Assembly (NCBI GenBank): GCA_964019165.1
Contig: OZ025287.1
Span: 3,462,017-3,526,016 of the forward strand
Length of the DNA stretch: 64,000 nucleotides
Source of the DNA: Mastigias papua
Taxonomy: Eukaryota; Cnidaria; Scyphozoa; Rhizostomeae; Mastigiidae
Direction: 5' to 3'
The translations under genes were made by a program, and so were the position numbers. Shown in pieces: positions 21,745-32,180 of the stretch (positions are counted from its first letter, which is position 1; each line of letters begins with the position of its first letter). The notes under the pieces were generated by a model. It was not told the origin of the DNA. It was given only the letters and a program-made list of their open reading frames with translations, and ran no database searches.

Positions 21745-22947
21745 TCAACTTCTTTTCAGTATTTGAAATACTTCTGTGTCTTCATTTTTTCTACAATGAC
21801 CCCAACTATAGAAATCTGAAAGATGCTCGTATACTTTAATGTTGTGTTCTGTATGCAGTTTCTTGCAAATTTCACAAACAAAGATATCAGGAAAAGGCCA
21901 TCCAATGTCATTGTCAAGTCTATATTTACTTTTCCATTTGAAATATTCATTATATGCAGTATCATTTTTATCCAAATACAATAAATAGTCACCAAGTGCT
22001 TTCACAGTTGGAAAATCTTCAACGTTTATAAATGATCCTGGTATTGCAACATTTGGATCATTATATGGTCCACCTCCTAATACTATGGGTACAGAATCAT
22101 GGGCTATAGCATTGTACCAGTATTTCTCTGTAACATATTGATCACAAAATGCATTTTCAAACGCGAGGTAGAATTTGTATTTACGTGCATTTTCTATACA
22201 TTTATCTCTTCCTCCTTGATTACAGTTGTTGATTGAATTTTTGAAGTGCCCAGCACATCCTCCAGCTACATCTAAACTTATATAATCTTGCAGTTTAAGT
22301 GCGTATTGATCGCGGTATGAACCACAATGGCTGCTTACCCAAAATGCTAGTTTCCTATTTGGAACTTTGTTCTTCTCTGCAGCATAATTGACAAGTGGCG
22401 GTTTATCCTCAAAGTGTTTTAGCTGATGATATTTCTTGTACGGTAGCCAAATGTCGCTCTCTTTTCTGTAGGTCATCGTCCAGTTGAAAAGACCATTCAG
22501 TGGTTGTCTATCTGGTGTGTTGATAGGATTTTCAGATATGAAATATGCCCATCTTTGGTTATACGGCCTTGATGTTCTGGTATATTCTTTGAGAAAGCTA
22601 GAAGAGGGCATATTGCGTGCATGAAATACAACAACATCGCTCTCATTTAGTCTGCCGTTGTCATATGTGACTTCGCAGTTACTGTATTCACATCTTGATG
22701 CAAACTTCGGAGCTTCTTTTTCCGGCAGATTGTACCACTCACGAGATCCAAACAAGTGGGTGTATATGAGGATGATATGTCGCTCGGTGGTGTGGATTGT
22801 GGTAGAGTTTCCTGAAGCATTGATTAGTGGTGCATTGGCTGGTTTAACATTTTGCATTCTTGGTATATGTATTGAATATATTGTGAAGAGTAGAGAGCCA
22901 GTACACATTATTAAGAGAAGAACGAATGTATTTGCGCTTTCATACAT
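21745..22947 (-). CDS. Alpha-1,3-fucosyltransferase-like protein (GT10), copy 1
   Basis: Transfers fucose from GDP-fucose to glycan GlcNAc in alpha-1,3 or -1,4 linkage, as established for GT10; acceptor specificity here is unknown. 400 aa, no introns in the frame. Type II Golgi layout: short cytosolic tail, membrane anchor at residues 6-27, stem to about 56, then the catalytic domain. Catalytic signs: FENAFCDQYVTEKYWYNAI at 263-281, the GDP-fucose-binding FUT motif, followed by VPIVLGG and NVAIPGSFINVEDF; earlier WAYFISENPIN (133-143) and FNWTMTYRKESDIWLPY (154-170). Possible N-glycosylation at N43, N47, N101 and N155, the first two only in this copy. The 5' flank retains short similarity to copy 2 around the ATG (AGAGCGATGTATG against ACAGCGATGTATG). 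From residue 57 on, copy 2 is about 97% identical; the first 56 residues are far more diverged. Confidence 0.93.
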   Translation of the reverse strand: MYESANTFVLLLIMCTGSLLFTIYSIHIPRMQNVKPANAPLINASGNSTTIHTTERHIILIYTHLFGSREWYNLPEKEAPKFASRCEYSNCEVTYDNGRLNESDVVVFHARNMPSSSFLKEYTRTSRPYNQRWAYFISENPINTPDRQPLNGLFNWTMTYRKESDIWLPYKKYHQLKHFEDKPPLVNYAAEKNKVPNRKLAFWVSSHCGSYRDQYALKLQDYISLDVAGGCAGHFKNSINNCNQGGRDKCIENARKYKFYLAFENAFCDQYVTEKYWYNAIAHDSVPIVLGGGPYNDPNVAIPGSFINVEDFPTVKALGDYLLYLDKNDTAYNEYFKWKSKYRLDNDIGWPFPDIFVCEICKKLHTEHNIKVYEHLSDFYSWGHCRKNEDTEVFQILKRS

Positions 22948-22949
22948 CG

Positions 22950-23640
22950 CTCTAGTGTTTTGGGAGTTTCCTTGATGCTGCGCTTGCTGGACCTTGTTTC
23001 CTGCTCTGCCATGTGTCTGTTTGAATGTGTGAAATTAGCTAGATTTAGAGTTTCTATAGAACGAGAATGAACTGGAAAGAATCTACTGATAAGGGTGTGG
23101 TATGGACGTGTGCATTCCAAGTGTATGTTAATGTTGGCTAGGTTACCATGGGTGCTTTTTATAACTTCCTTTTGAGACTTAGAATTGTATTTGTGTGCGC
23201 AAGCAGCACTTTTGGTTCAAACAAAATGATTTGTTGCGTTTGCAAAATGCTACCCGTTTGATCTGCTTTAGACAGAAATTTTTGTAGTTGAAGGATTCAT
23301 GGCGAGCTTGAACTTTGCTAAATCTGAAAGACTGTGTTGGAAGTACAAATGCCACCGTTGTGCATGTTTTCCAGAACCAAATTTATCTGTTCTTTAAGTA
23401 ATACAAAAGTTGCTGTGGGAGGAGTGCTATAGTTTGCTGTCAGAAAGGCATTAATTTTAGAAAAAAGCAATCCTATAGAAATTCAGGTGATAAACATGTT
23501 TATAAGAATGCCTACTATGTTTGCATCAGAAAAGCTGGTAATAAATTGGAAGATCAATTGGTCTGCATCGCCCCGAAAAAGGAAGAAACTTGATACTGGA
23601 ACCCAGAGGTGGCGCTGTACTACTGTTAGTTTTGATATAT
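22950..23640. other. 5' flank of fucosyltransferase copy 1
   Basis: Upstream (minus sense) of the gene; presumably holds promoter and 5' UTR, but I see no motif that fixes them. No other gene is recognised. Confidence 0.5.
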
Positions 23641-23870
23641 GGATCTTCACTATAGCTCGAAAATGCAAGAAGATTCTTTAGGCATACTGAAAAGCTTTCC
23701 CTGTGTGCCATTCGTCAAAGTATGAAACGTCGGATAATGACCAACAGGTGAACCGAAATGTATAGCCAGATACGATTAGATTCAAATGATGCAAAGAATA
23801 CTGCATCCGCCTTATCTCATGAATCTATCCGCATCTGGCTATATATTTCGGTTCACGCTAGTTTTCTAGA
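23640..23870. mobile_element. PLE family B terminal remnant, small palindrome
   Basis: Contains TTCACTATAGCTCGAAAATG and TAGGCATACTGAAAAGCTTT as at the ends of family B elements. A second inverted piece (CCGCATCTGGCTATATATTT then CGGTTCACG) faces the first (CGTAACCG-type text around 23750-23790). No coding part remains. Confidence 0.75.
23683..23724 (-). ncRNA. Degenerate hammerhead-like motif
   Basis: The minus strand keeps the CATACT/AGTATG closing helix, but the core reads TTGACGA instead of CTGACGA and helix II is altered, so it should be inactive. Confidence 0.4.
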
Positions 23871-23874
23871 AGCG

Positions 23875-24770
23875 GCGATAATAGGGGCCGGTATTATAAG
23901 GATTGGTGTCGAAAAGGCCAAAATTTGACAATTTTAAAATCAAACAGCGGCGTTAATTTTGTAGTCCTTATGTATGTAAACACTAAAAAATTCTTAGAAG
24001 TGTTTTGGAAATGGGTAGATAAATCGGGGCCTACGCTTTCTAATTCCCTCCGCAGCGAGCGCTAGCGCGCGAGGAGCCCGTACATTAGCGAAAACGGTCC
24101 AGAAACAAAGATCTTACAAATTTTGCATTTATGGAATAAATAGCTTTTCTTGTAATGCACCCAATTAGCTTTAGTTACTATCTCTTGCTTCGTATTGTGC
24201 CGAAGAACAACCAGTTTTGTAAAACTTTTCCCATCTGTATTTAAACTGTATTAAAAAGTAAAGGGATATGAATTTGACGGGGCCAAGAAGAAATAGAAAC
24301 GGAGGAGGAAAGAAATTGAGATTTTGTGGATTCTGGCAACGACAGCGAAGATGATCTGAAAGATTATGAAGATTGTTTTGAACATGATGACCTTCAGATA
24401 TGTAATGAAGAGACGGAAGTACTTGCAATTAATGATTAGAAATTTCAACAAAATACAAACGGCCAGAGGTCCGTGAATAAACGCCTTATCATTTATCTAA
24501 TTTCTAACTGTTGTTAATGATGTAAATTGAAGCCCACAGTGGCTGTAGAAAGAAAGAAAATAAACCAGACTACCTCCCGCCGTGAATATCTTTAGAAAGT
24601 CTAAGTGATAGTTACATGACTTGCTGCTCTGTATATCGCATAAATTTTTAATTAGCCTTTTCTTAGGTCAAATTGTAAAGCAGCTAATCATAACTGAAAT
24701 TTCGTGACCTGTTTAAATATTTAAAAATGAATGAATGAATAGATGAATTTCTTTCCAAGCGTTATAATGG
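23875..24770. other. Intergenic; acidic short frame, AATGAATGAATG tail
   Basis: Around 24316-24440 a short plus frame reads DSGNDSEDDLKDYEDCF and stops; its family is unknown and it may be a transposase scrap. At about 24724-24745 an AATGAATGAATG tail resembles LINE/SINE 3' ends. A GCGCTAGCGCGC patch lies near 24060. Confidence 0.4.
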
Positions 24771-24832
24771 CCGGGCCAATATACATATACATTCGAGAGA
24801 CCCTGGTTCGATCCCAGGTGGTGGCAAGTTAT
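24771..24832 (+). repeat. tRNA 3'-half-like sequence (SINE fragment)
   Basis: CCCTGGTTCGATCCCAGG forms a perfect T-arm with B-box GGTTCGATCCC, followed by an acceptor-like TGGTGGCA. No convincing 5' half, so probably a tRNA-derived SINE piece. Confidence 0.6.
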
Positions 24833-24932
24833 AATTTTCTCCTGATTTTTCTAAGCATAATATCAACCTTTCTGTTTGCACTGAAAAAGGAGAAATCCTG
24901 GTTACTCGCTAGCAACTGATTGCATATATGAT

Positions 24933-25096
<164 letters not shown>

Positions 25097-25136
25097 TAGA
25101 TATAAGACGAAAAAATACGACAATGCTTTTAAGTGT

Positions 25137-25177
25137 GCAATACATGTTTCGGATTGTTCCAATCCATCATCAGTTGC
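25137..25177 (-). ncRNA. Hammerhead-ribozyme-like motif, left end of PLE 1
   Basis: Exact inverse copy of the motif at 27840-27880: GCAA, CTGATGA, hairpin, GAAA, CATG, TA, TTGC on the minus strand. Confidence 0.65.
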
Positions 25178-25293
25178 TAATTACAATGAAAAACTTCTTG
25201 GTACATAAACAAACGTTAAATCATCAATCGAATTTATTAGTCGAAAAAGGAATCAATGTAGCGAAAACAGGTAAGAACGGTTAAGAAGAATAG

Positions 25294-26338
25294 CTAAAAA
25301 CTTAATGAAAAGTTGTAATGCTGAATCTGCTTATTTAAATCAGGTCTTTCCCATTGGATATGTAACGCTTCTTTAATTTTAAGTTTAAAAGAAGTGTTTG
25401 CAGAATCCAATACTGTAAAACAACTATCGTTACATGCCTCTTTACAAGCAGCTGAACCTTTAAGATGTTTAAAAATATTTGAATTTTTATCAGTAAATAA
25501 ATGCTCTCGCACTCGAGTAGATAAATGTCGGCTTGTTTCACCAATATACACGGAATTACATCCGGCACATTTAAATTTATACACTACATAAGAGCGGAGC
25601 GTTCTGGGCACATAATCTTTAACCGAGATCAAATTTTTAACCTTAAAGGAAGAAAAAGCTAACTTTATTTTAATACTGTTACAGTATGTATTAACAAGCA
25701 TACGCACTTTACCTTGAGTAAAATTGGAGAGCTTAAGATATGGCAATTTGAAATAAGCAGTGGTAATATCAGTAGATGAAGTTGAAGTTTTAGAACTACG
25801 AGCATTACCAAGATACGAATTGACTACCCGGCTTATAAGATATTCAGGATATTGATTCTTTTTAAGAACAAAATAAAGTTTTTTAACATCATCATTAAAT
25901 TTGAGAAGAGTATTATTAATTCTGTAGGCTCTATCCACTAAAGTACGAATAAGACCAATCTTATAAGAAAAGGAAGTGAAGCTGAAAAAGTTAGTGAGTA
26001 AACCAGTAAATGTATTTTTGCGATGTAATGACGTTAAGAGACAAGATGGGTCTTTATTATCAACACAGACATCAAGAAAAGACAACTTCTGGTTAATTTC
26101 CTTTTCAATAGTGAATTTGATGTTAGGGTGCTGTGAGTTGAGAAAATCAAAGAATGATAAGGCATCTTGCTCAGTATTGAAAAGACAAAAAGTATCATCA
26201 ACATAACGTCGATAAAGCTGAACAGAAGGACCTTGATACTTATTAAGCCATATATTTTCATGATGCCCAAGGAATAAATTAGCTAACACAGGGGCAAGTG
26301 GAGAGCCCATAGCAACACCATCTACTTGGTCATAGACC
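25294..26338 (-). pseudogene. Truncated PLE RT/GIY-YIG frame (inverted arm)
   Basis: Same protein sequence as the plus-strand frame from YDQVDGVAMGSPLAP to the C-terminus, including RRYVDDTF and the GIY-YIG block. It is cut at the palindrome junction, so it lacks the N-terminal RT motifs. The open frame runs on to 26427 only through unrelated antisense sequence. Confidence 0.9.
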
Positions 26339-27723
26339 ACGTACCACCGTTTAGGCCTATTGTGTCTTCTGTCAATACATATAATTATAGATTGGCTCAA
26401 TATTTGTGTACTCTTCTTCAGCCTCATCTACCTGATACATATACTATTTCTGATTCTTTCTCCTTTGTCCAAGAGCTTAACAGTGTTGATATTTCTGGTA
26501 AATTTATGGTCTCGTTTGATGTTGAAAGCTTATTTACCAATATTCCTCTTAAAGAGTCTATTGATCTTGCTGTTTCATATATTGCTGAAGGAAACCCTAA
26601 CCTCAAGCTTTCCATAACTGAACTCACTAAGCTTTTTTCAATCGCAACCTCTCAAACCCACTTTCTTTTTAACGGTAAGGTCTATGACCAAGTAGATGGT
26701 GTTGCTATGGGCTCTCCACTTGCCCCTGTGTTAGCTAATTTATTCCTTGGGCATCATGAAAATATATGGCTTAATAAGTATCAAGGTCCTTCTGTTCAGC
26801 TTTATCGACGTTATGTTGATGATACTTTTTGTCTTTTCAATACTGAGCAAGATGCCTTATCATTCTTTGATTTTCTCAACTCACAGCACCCTAACATCAA
26901 ATTCACTATTGAAAAGGAAATTAACCAGAAGTTGTCTTTTCTTGATGTCTGTGTTGATAATAAAGACCCATCTTGTCTCTTAACGTCATTACATCGCAAA
27001 AATACATTTACTGGTTTACTCACTAACTTTTTCAGCTTCACTTCCTTTTCTTATAAGATTGGTCTTATTCGTACTTTAGTGGATAGAGCCTACAGAATTA
27101 ATAATACTCTTCTCAAATTTAATGATGATGTTAAAAAACTTTATTTTGTTCTTAAAAAGAATCAATATCCTGAATATCTTATAAGCCGGGTAGTCAATTC
27201 GTATCTTGGTAATGCTCGTAGTTCTAAAACTTCAACTTCATCTACTGATATTACCACTGCTTATTTCAAATTGCCATATCTTAAGCTCTCCAATTTTACT
27301 CAAGGTAAAGTGCGTATGCTTGTTAATACATACTGTAACAGTATTAAAATAAAGTTAGCTTTTTCTTCCTTTAAGGTTAAAAATTTGATCTCGGTTAAAG
27401 ATTATGTGCCCAGAACGCTCCGCTCTTATGTAGTGTATAAATTTAAATGTGCCGGATGTAATTCCGTGTATATTGGTGAAACAAGCCGACATTTATCTAC
27501 TCGAGTGCGAGAGCATTTATTTACTGATAAAAATTCAAATATTTTTAAACATCTTAAAGGTTCAGCTGCTTGTAAAGAGGCATGTAACGATAGTTGTTTT
27601 ACAGTATTGGATTCTGCAAACACTTCTTTTAAACTTAAAATTAAAGAAGCGTTACATATCCAATGGGAAAGACCTGATTTAAATAAGCAGATTCAGCATT
27701 ACAACTTTTCATTAAGTTTTTAG
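26326..27723 (+). CDS. PLE reverse transcriptase with C-terminal GIY-YIG endonuclease, 5'-truncated
   Basis: 465 codons, uninterrupted. RT motifs: FRPIVSSVNTYNY at residues 9-21, MVSFDVESLFTNIPL at 61-75, DGVAMGSPLAPVLANLF at 124-140 and the catalytic RRYVDDTF at 161-168, then LSFLDVCV. Near residues 371-395 lies the GIY-YIG core, CAGCNSVYIGETSRH, with STRVREHL following. This domain order is the hallmark of endonuclease-bearing PLEs, which prime reverse transcription at the chromosomal nick. The first Met lies in the inverted arm, so the true protein started further upstream and the copy is 5'-truncated. The frame is otherwise clean, consistent with recent insertion. Confidence 0.93.
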   Translation: MVIDHVPPFRPIVSSVNTYNYRLAQYLCTLLQPHLPDTYTISDSFSFVQELNSVDISGKFMVSFDVESLFTNIPLKESIDLAVSYIAEGNPNLKLSITELTKLFSIATSQTHFLFNGKVYDQVDGVAMGSPLAPVLANLFLGHHENIWLNKYQGPSVQLYRRYVDDTFCLFNTEQDALSFFDFLNSQHPNIKFTIEKEINQKLSFLDVCVDNKDPSCLLTSLHRKNTFTGLLTNFFSFTSFSYKIGLIRTLVDRAYRINNTLLKFNDDVKKLYFVLKKNQYPEYLISRVVNSYLGNARSSKTSTSSTDITTAYFKLPYLKLSNFTQGKVRMLVNTYCNSIKIKLAFSSFKVKNLISVKDYVPRTLRSYVVYKFKCAGCNSVYIGETSRHLSTRVREHLFTDKNSNIFKHLKGSAACKEACNDSCFTVLDSANTSFKLKIKEALHIQWERPDLNKQIQHYNFSLSF

Positions 27724-27839
27724 CTATTCTTCTTAACCGTTCTTACCTGTTTTCGCTACATTGATTCCTTTTTCGACTAATAAATTCGATTGATGATTTA
27801 ACGTTTGTTTATGTACCAAGAAGTTTTTCAATGTAATTA

Positions 27840-27880
27840 GCAACTGATGATGGATTGGAACAATCCGAAACATGTATTGC
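27840..27880 (+). ncRNA. Hammerhead-ribozyme-like motif, right end of PLE 1
   Basis: Helix I GCAA/TTGC, core CTGATGA, helix II GGATTG/CAATCC (6 bp, loop GAA), GAAA, mini helix III with palindromic ACATGT, predicted cleavage after TA. One extra T sits between CTGATGA and helix II, a departure from the textbook core. Hammerheads in PLE terminal repeats are established knowledge; activity here is inferred. Confidence 0.7.
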
Positions 27881-27945
27881 ACACTTAAAAGCATTGTCGT
27901 ATTTTTTCGTCTTATATCTACTCTTATATCATCGAGAAATTTTGG

Positions 27946-27948
<3 letters not shown>

Positions 27949-28024
<76 letters not shown>
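27949..28024. repeat. (TA)n microsatellite
   Basis: About 76 bp of TA between the PLE 1 tail and the SINE. Confidence 0.97.
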
Positions 28025-28028
<4 letters not shown>

Positions 28029-28248
28029 TGGATGGCGCAATTGATTAGCACAGGAGTCTTCTGATCTAAACATCGTGAGTTGGAATCCGATATATACAAT
28101 AATCCGATAAAACAACAGCAGATAAGGAATTTAAGATTTTAGGCTTTTTAGGAAATTAATTTTTTAGATTTAAGATTGTAAGTTTTGTATATTACTTGCT
28201 GAAGGGTTTTGTTTCGTGTATAAATAATGTTAAATGAAATGAAAAATG

Positions 28249-28250
<2 letters not shown>
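28025..28250 (+). mobile_element. tRNA-derived SINE with LINE-like tail
   Basis: Head: A-box TGGCGCAATTGATTAGCAC and B-box-like GTGAGTTGGAATCC at tRNA spacing. Body, then a tail with TTGCTGAAGGG and ATGTTAAATGAAATG. GCTGAAGGG and the ATGAAATGAA tail also occur at the 3' end of the LINE at 48350-48415, which would let that LINE's machinery mobilise the SINE. Confidence 0.75.
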
Positions 28251-28290
<40 letters not shown>

Positions 28291-28315
28291 TTATATATAT
28301 TTATATATATATATA
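28251..28315. repeat. (TA)n with TTTA interruptions
   Basis: AT-only tract between the SINE tail and PLE 2. Confidence 0.95.
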
Positions 28316-28360
28316 TAAGTCAGAAATGATGCGAAAAAACACGACAATTGATTTCAATTT

Positions 28361-28402
28361 GTAAAATATGTTTCGGATTTACTCAAATCCATCGTCAGTT
28401 AC
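28361..28402 (-). ncRNA. Hammerhead-like motif, left end of PLE 2 (one lesion)
   Basis: Same structure as 29220-29261 but helix III reads CATA instead of CATG, breaking the C-G pair. Confidence 0.55.
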
Positions 28403-28508
28403 TGAAATTAACAATGAATACTAATAGAATATGCGTTGTAAAGTCAATCGAAGATCAAGCGAAAAAACTATTCGAAAAAAGAAGAGAACAAGAACCGTTA
28501 CACAAGAG

Positions 28509-28834
28509 TTAGAAAGCTAATGAGAAATTATAGTGCTGAACCTGTTTATTAAGGCTGGGTCCCTCCCACATAATATGCAGAGCCTCTTTAATCTTCAGCT
28601 GATAGTGTGTTCTAGCTGAATCTATAACTTTAAAACAGGTCTCATTACAAGCATTTTTACAGGCATTAGAACTTTGGAGATGTTTAAATATATGAGAATT
28701 CTTATCTGAGAAAAGATGCTCACGAACACGAGTTGATATGTGTCGGGATGTTTCACCAACATATACGGAATTACATTCCGCACAAGTAAATTTATAGACA
28801 ACACAAGAACGTAGCGATCTAGGCACAAAGTCTT
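28509..28834 (-). pseudogene. PLE GIY-YIG fragment (minus arm)
   Basis: Minus-strand frame starting with VKDFVPRSLRSCVVYKFTC, followed by AECNSVYVGETSRH and ending NFSLAF. The reverse transcriptase is absent. The apparent N-terminal extension of the open frame comes from the facing arm. Confidence 0.85.
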
Positions 28835-28849
28835 TTACCCTGATTAAGT

Positions 28850-29113
28850 AATTCCGTATATGTTGGTGAAACATCCCGACACATATCAACTCGTGTTCGT
28901 GAGCATCTTTTCTCAGATAAGAATTCTCATATATTTAAACATCTCCAAAGTTCTAATGCCTGTAAAAATGCTTGTAATGAGACCTGTTTTAAAGTTATAG
29001 ATTCAGCTAGAACACACTATCAGCTGAAGATTAAAGAGGCTCTGCATATTATGTGGGAGGGACCCAGCCTTAATAAACAGGTTCAGCACTATAATTTCTC
29101 ATTAGCTTTCTAA
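28850..29113 (+). pseudogene. PLE GIY-YIG fragment (plus arm)
   Basis: Shorter inverse copy starting inside the GIY-YIG core (NSVYVGETSRH) and ending at TAA 29111-29113. No start codon of its own. Confidence 0.85.
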
Positions 29114-29219
29114 CTCTTGTGTAACGGTTCTTGTTCTCTTCTTTTTTCGAATAGTTTTTTCGCTTGATCTTCGATTGACTTTACAACGCATATTCTATTA
29201 GTATTCATTGTTAATTTCA

Positions 29220-29261
29220 GTAACTGACGATGGATTTGAGTAAATCCGAAACATGTTTTAC
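29220..29261 (+). ncRNA. Hammerhead-ribozyme-like motif, right end of PLE 2
   Basis: Helix I GTAA/TTAC, core CTGACGA, helix II GGATTT/AAATCC, GAAA, CATG, TT. Compared with PLE 1, one pair in helix I (C-G to T-A) and one in helix II (G-C to T-A) changed on both strands, which supports a selected RNA fold. Confidence 0.7.
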
Positions 29262-29325
29262 AAATTGAAATCAATTGTCGTGTTTTTTCGCATCATTTCT
29301 GACTTACTTATTGTGAGAAACTTTG

Positions 29326-29326
<1 letters not shown>

Positions 29327-29381
<55 letters not shown>
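29327..29381. repeat. (TA)n microsatellite
   Basis: About 55 bp of TA directly after the PLE 2 tail. Confidence 0.97.
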
Positions 29382-29384
<3 letters not shown>

Positions 29385-29639
29385 AACAAGGGAAGAAGGC
29401 AGTAACAACTCTTTCAAGAAATAGGCATCTGTTTGGTTTTTGTGAGCTTTGGTTTGTTTCAGTGCTTACTAATTGTTTAGGATTTTCTGCCATACCGTTG
29501 TCTTAAAGTCGTTTGATTGAACATTTCATATCCACTTCTAAAACTTTCAGCCACCATTGACTCTAAGAGTTTATCTCGTTCAAATTCGATGTTTTCGCCT
29601 GTAGTATTGCATAGTCGACAATATTATATTATGTAAAGA

Positions 29640-30060
29640 AAGTACTAGTTTAGGAACAGATTGAATAACATTGTCCATAGTACTGATGCTTGTGGTACAC
29701 TACTTGATTAAGCTGCTTGCTACTTTAACGTTTTGTTTCCTATCCACAAGAAATTTGCTTATCAGTTTCATTCTGTTATGAGTGAAACCTTCTGCCTCCA
29801 TCTTAGTAAAAGAAAGTTGTGAGGTAAGCTCTTGTATAACTATTCCATTGGAATCATACCGAAGAGTCTTTGTTGATCAAAGATCCTTTGAGGATTCTGC
29901 CACCCTAGGTAAAGTATGTTGGTTACTGCAAGTTTTCCTAAATACACAGAGTACTTTTGATAACTCTTTTCCATATATTTCCATATATATGGGAGCATTT
30001 GTTTTAGTAGTTAGTAATCGTCTGACCACTCTACAGTCCTATTCTCGTTTTTGAACGCTT
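29640..30060 (-). mobile_element. LINE RT palm remnant
   Basis: Minus-strand translation near 29670-29700 gives SSVPQASVLWTMLFNLFLN (motif B, usually GVPQGSVLGPLLFNIFLND), preceded by MEAEGFTHNRMKLISKFL and DRKQNVKVASS, matching the segment between motifs A and B. Frames are broken elsewhere. Confidence 0.65.
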
Positions 30061-30834
30061 ACGTCACCACCGCTCTCTCAGTTTCCCCTTGATCGTTGAG
30101 TGTCTACCCAAGGTCTGTCTTGAATTCATCTTTCTTAACTTCACGATTGCTCCTGATTCTGATAGAGCATAGGGTAGCCTGGGTTATGCATTTTAAAGGA
30201 CAGCATATTTAAGACAATATATTATATATATTGTCTGGTTCTGCAGTATGCTTTGATTGGGAACAAATCAGTTGTACCCCTTGGTTTTTTGTACGTGAGA
30301 GTTGTTTTGAATTGTTTTGCCCTAAAAGAGCTCCAATTGATATATTGCATCGTAAAAGCACTTTTTATTTCTACTCTCCATAACTGGAATACACTACGTT
30401 TTATAAGAAACAGGTTTATAGGGAACTAGTGCTAGACACCCTAAAATTTTAGGAAACTTTTAGAACTGCGAGTTAAGAGTTAAGATACTTTGGAACTGTT
30501 CTTTCTCAGTTTCGGAAACCCCCTTTTCCTCCGCGTATTTAGCAAGTTTCCAATACAGTACGTTTTATGCCCTTAACCTTATAAGAATTACACAACACAA
30601 TGTTTTCCATTTTGCTTTCGTTATCACTGCGATTTTTTCATTGACTTAAGAAACTTTAAGAAACTTTCAGAATTTGTACTCGATATCTGGCAGAAATCCG
30701 TAGTCCCTATGTCATTTCGCATTCATTTAGGCAAACACCTATCGTTAACTCGAGTTTTTTTCAAGACATCCCACGAGCATTGAAGTTTTCAACAAATTTA
30801 CTTCGAATTTTTCAACAGAACAGAACAGAAGTAC
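30061..30834. other. Intergenic, TTTATAAGAAA / CTTAAG-rich debris
   Basis: Contains ACGTTTTATAAGAAACAGG near 30391, related to the ends of the MITE at 30835-31184, but no clear element borders. No gene is recognised. Confidence 0.45.
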
Positions 30835-31184
30835 ATACACGTGTTTTTTTTATAAGAAAAACACTTTTTTTCCTGAGGCTCAATTTTCTTAACTTTTCGC
30901 AAATTTGAGGCTGAAATTTTCTTAAGATTTTCTTAACTTTTGCAGGAATAAACGGGCTGAAACAGGCTACTCTGTATTTGTTGGGCCACCATAAGTCTCG
31001 ATCTTTGTACGAGAGTTTGCAAAAATGAGCCAATATCAATTTATGGAATGTAAAGAAGATGAACTGTAATTTTTCTAGCATTTTCTTGAAGTTGAGCCTT
31101 GTGACTTTCTTAGGATTTTCTTAAGATTTTGGCCATTTGAGCTTCATTTTCTTATAAAACTTTTTCTTATAAAAAAACGTGTAT
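30835..31184. mobile_element. MITE with ATACACG...CGTGTAT ends
   Basis: Left end TACACGTGTTTTTTTTATAA then GAAAAA; right end is the inverse (TTTTTCTTATAAAAAAACGT then GTAT). The interior is rich in TTTCTTAAGATTTTCTTAAC. Related ends occur near 30391 and 61790-61822. Confidence 0.6.
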
Positions 31185-31559
31185 TCGTGCTTTAGGTGCG
31201 TAGCTACGAGCTAATGTGTAATCGTAATGTGAATCGTTTGGCCTTTTGTTTCTTTTCCTTCTACTAGAAGTTCTAGGCATGCAATTGACTAAATTTGAAA
31301 GGTCAAAACAACAATACGTTACTGATGGCTTTCTAAAACTGTACAGTAGCAATGTCCTGGTGTAAAGATGCTTTCTAGCGCTTTGACTGCATGATGTTTT
31401 TTATTTTTGCCCAGTTTTTGAAAACTCGCACCCTCAATAACTCGAAAATTTTCGTTTGTCCCCTGAGTTTTCGAGTTATCAACAGTGTACTGTTGTTTCT
31501 TTCTCTTCGCCGTAAAATATGTATCTGGTCGTAACCTGTTGAGTTTTTCATATGGATTT

Positions 31560-31720
31560 TTACACTGAGATTCCGTTTGAAGAAGATGTAAAAGGTATCG
31601 GCAACAAACACACCCAGAGGGCTTTTTTTTGCAGCTACAAAGGCTTTCTTCATGAAAATTAACAAATATATTTGTAATTGTCGACCTCAGCCGGCTCCCC
31701 ATAGCAACAATTTCCATTTG
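31560..31720 (-). mobile_element. PLE reverse-transcriptase scrap
   Basis: The minus-strand segment VAMGSRLRSTITNIFVNFHE corresponds to the PLE motif VAMGSPLAPVLANLFLGHHE. The expected RYVDD that should follow is degraded. The open frame continues to 31319 in unrelated sequence. Confidence 0.6.
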
Positions 31721-32180
31721 GCAGTATATTCCATGTTCGGCATTTAAGTAAACGGATTAAATCTCCGTTTGTTCAACAAATATTATGCCAAGGAGACACC
31801 GACAGGCTATCGGCGTCTTTCTTGCACAATCCCTCTGCGCTCTTACACTGTGAAGCACATTTGGTTCTTTCTTCTCTCTTTTGCAAAGATTTTCATGAAG
31901 AAAATATTTCAAGGCCTTTTGGACCCCTATTGAACATATTGTAATTCAAAATGTTCCTTGCTTTTATTTGCTCATTTGGTGCTTTGACAATAGTCCAAAA
32001 GCAAGAAAAACAATGATATTGGCAAGTTTGATGTAGATTGTTGCTAGAAAACACCTGCTACATAAGTTACACAATTCGTGGAAATTTGAGCGCAGTGAAT
32101 GAAAGGAGTCCGCCTCTTAACTCTGGATTGTTTTCAGTGATGGAAATTTTCGAAATTGAATTTCCTTGGGGCTCTAACCG
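31721..32180. other. Intergenic, no gene recognised
   Basis: AT-rich with no visible coding or repeat signature. Confidence 0.45.

Larger units (their letters stand above)
28316..29330. mobile_element. Penelope-like element 2, 459-bp-arm palindrome
   Basis: Left arm 28316-28774 and right arm 28848-29306 are inverse copies of 459 bp. The 73-bp centre extends the minus-strand copy. Each arm codes only for the GIY-YIG half (VYVGETSRHISTRVREHLF to HYNFSLAF). Sequence is related to PLE 1 but clearly a different subfamily. The right arm is followed by TTGTGAGAAACTTTGGAA, related to the tail of PLE 1, then (TA)n. Confidence 0.95.

Noticed and set aside
26326..26335. ATG at 26326 as the true PLE start codon
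   Set aside because: It lies in the inverted arm, outside the collinear plus copy; the protein is 5'-truncated.
31319..31560. C-terminal part of the 132-codon minus frame as host protein
   Set aside because: It is an extension of a PLE RT scrap into unrelated sequence and matches nothing.
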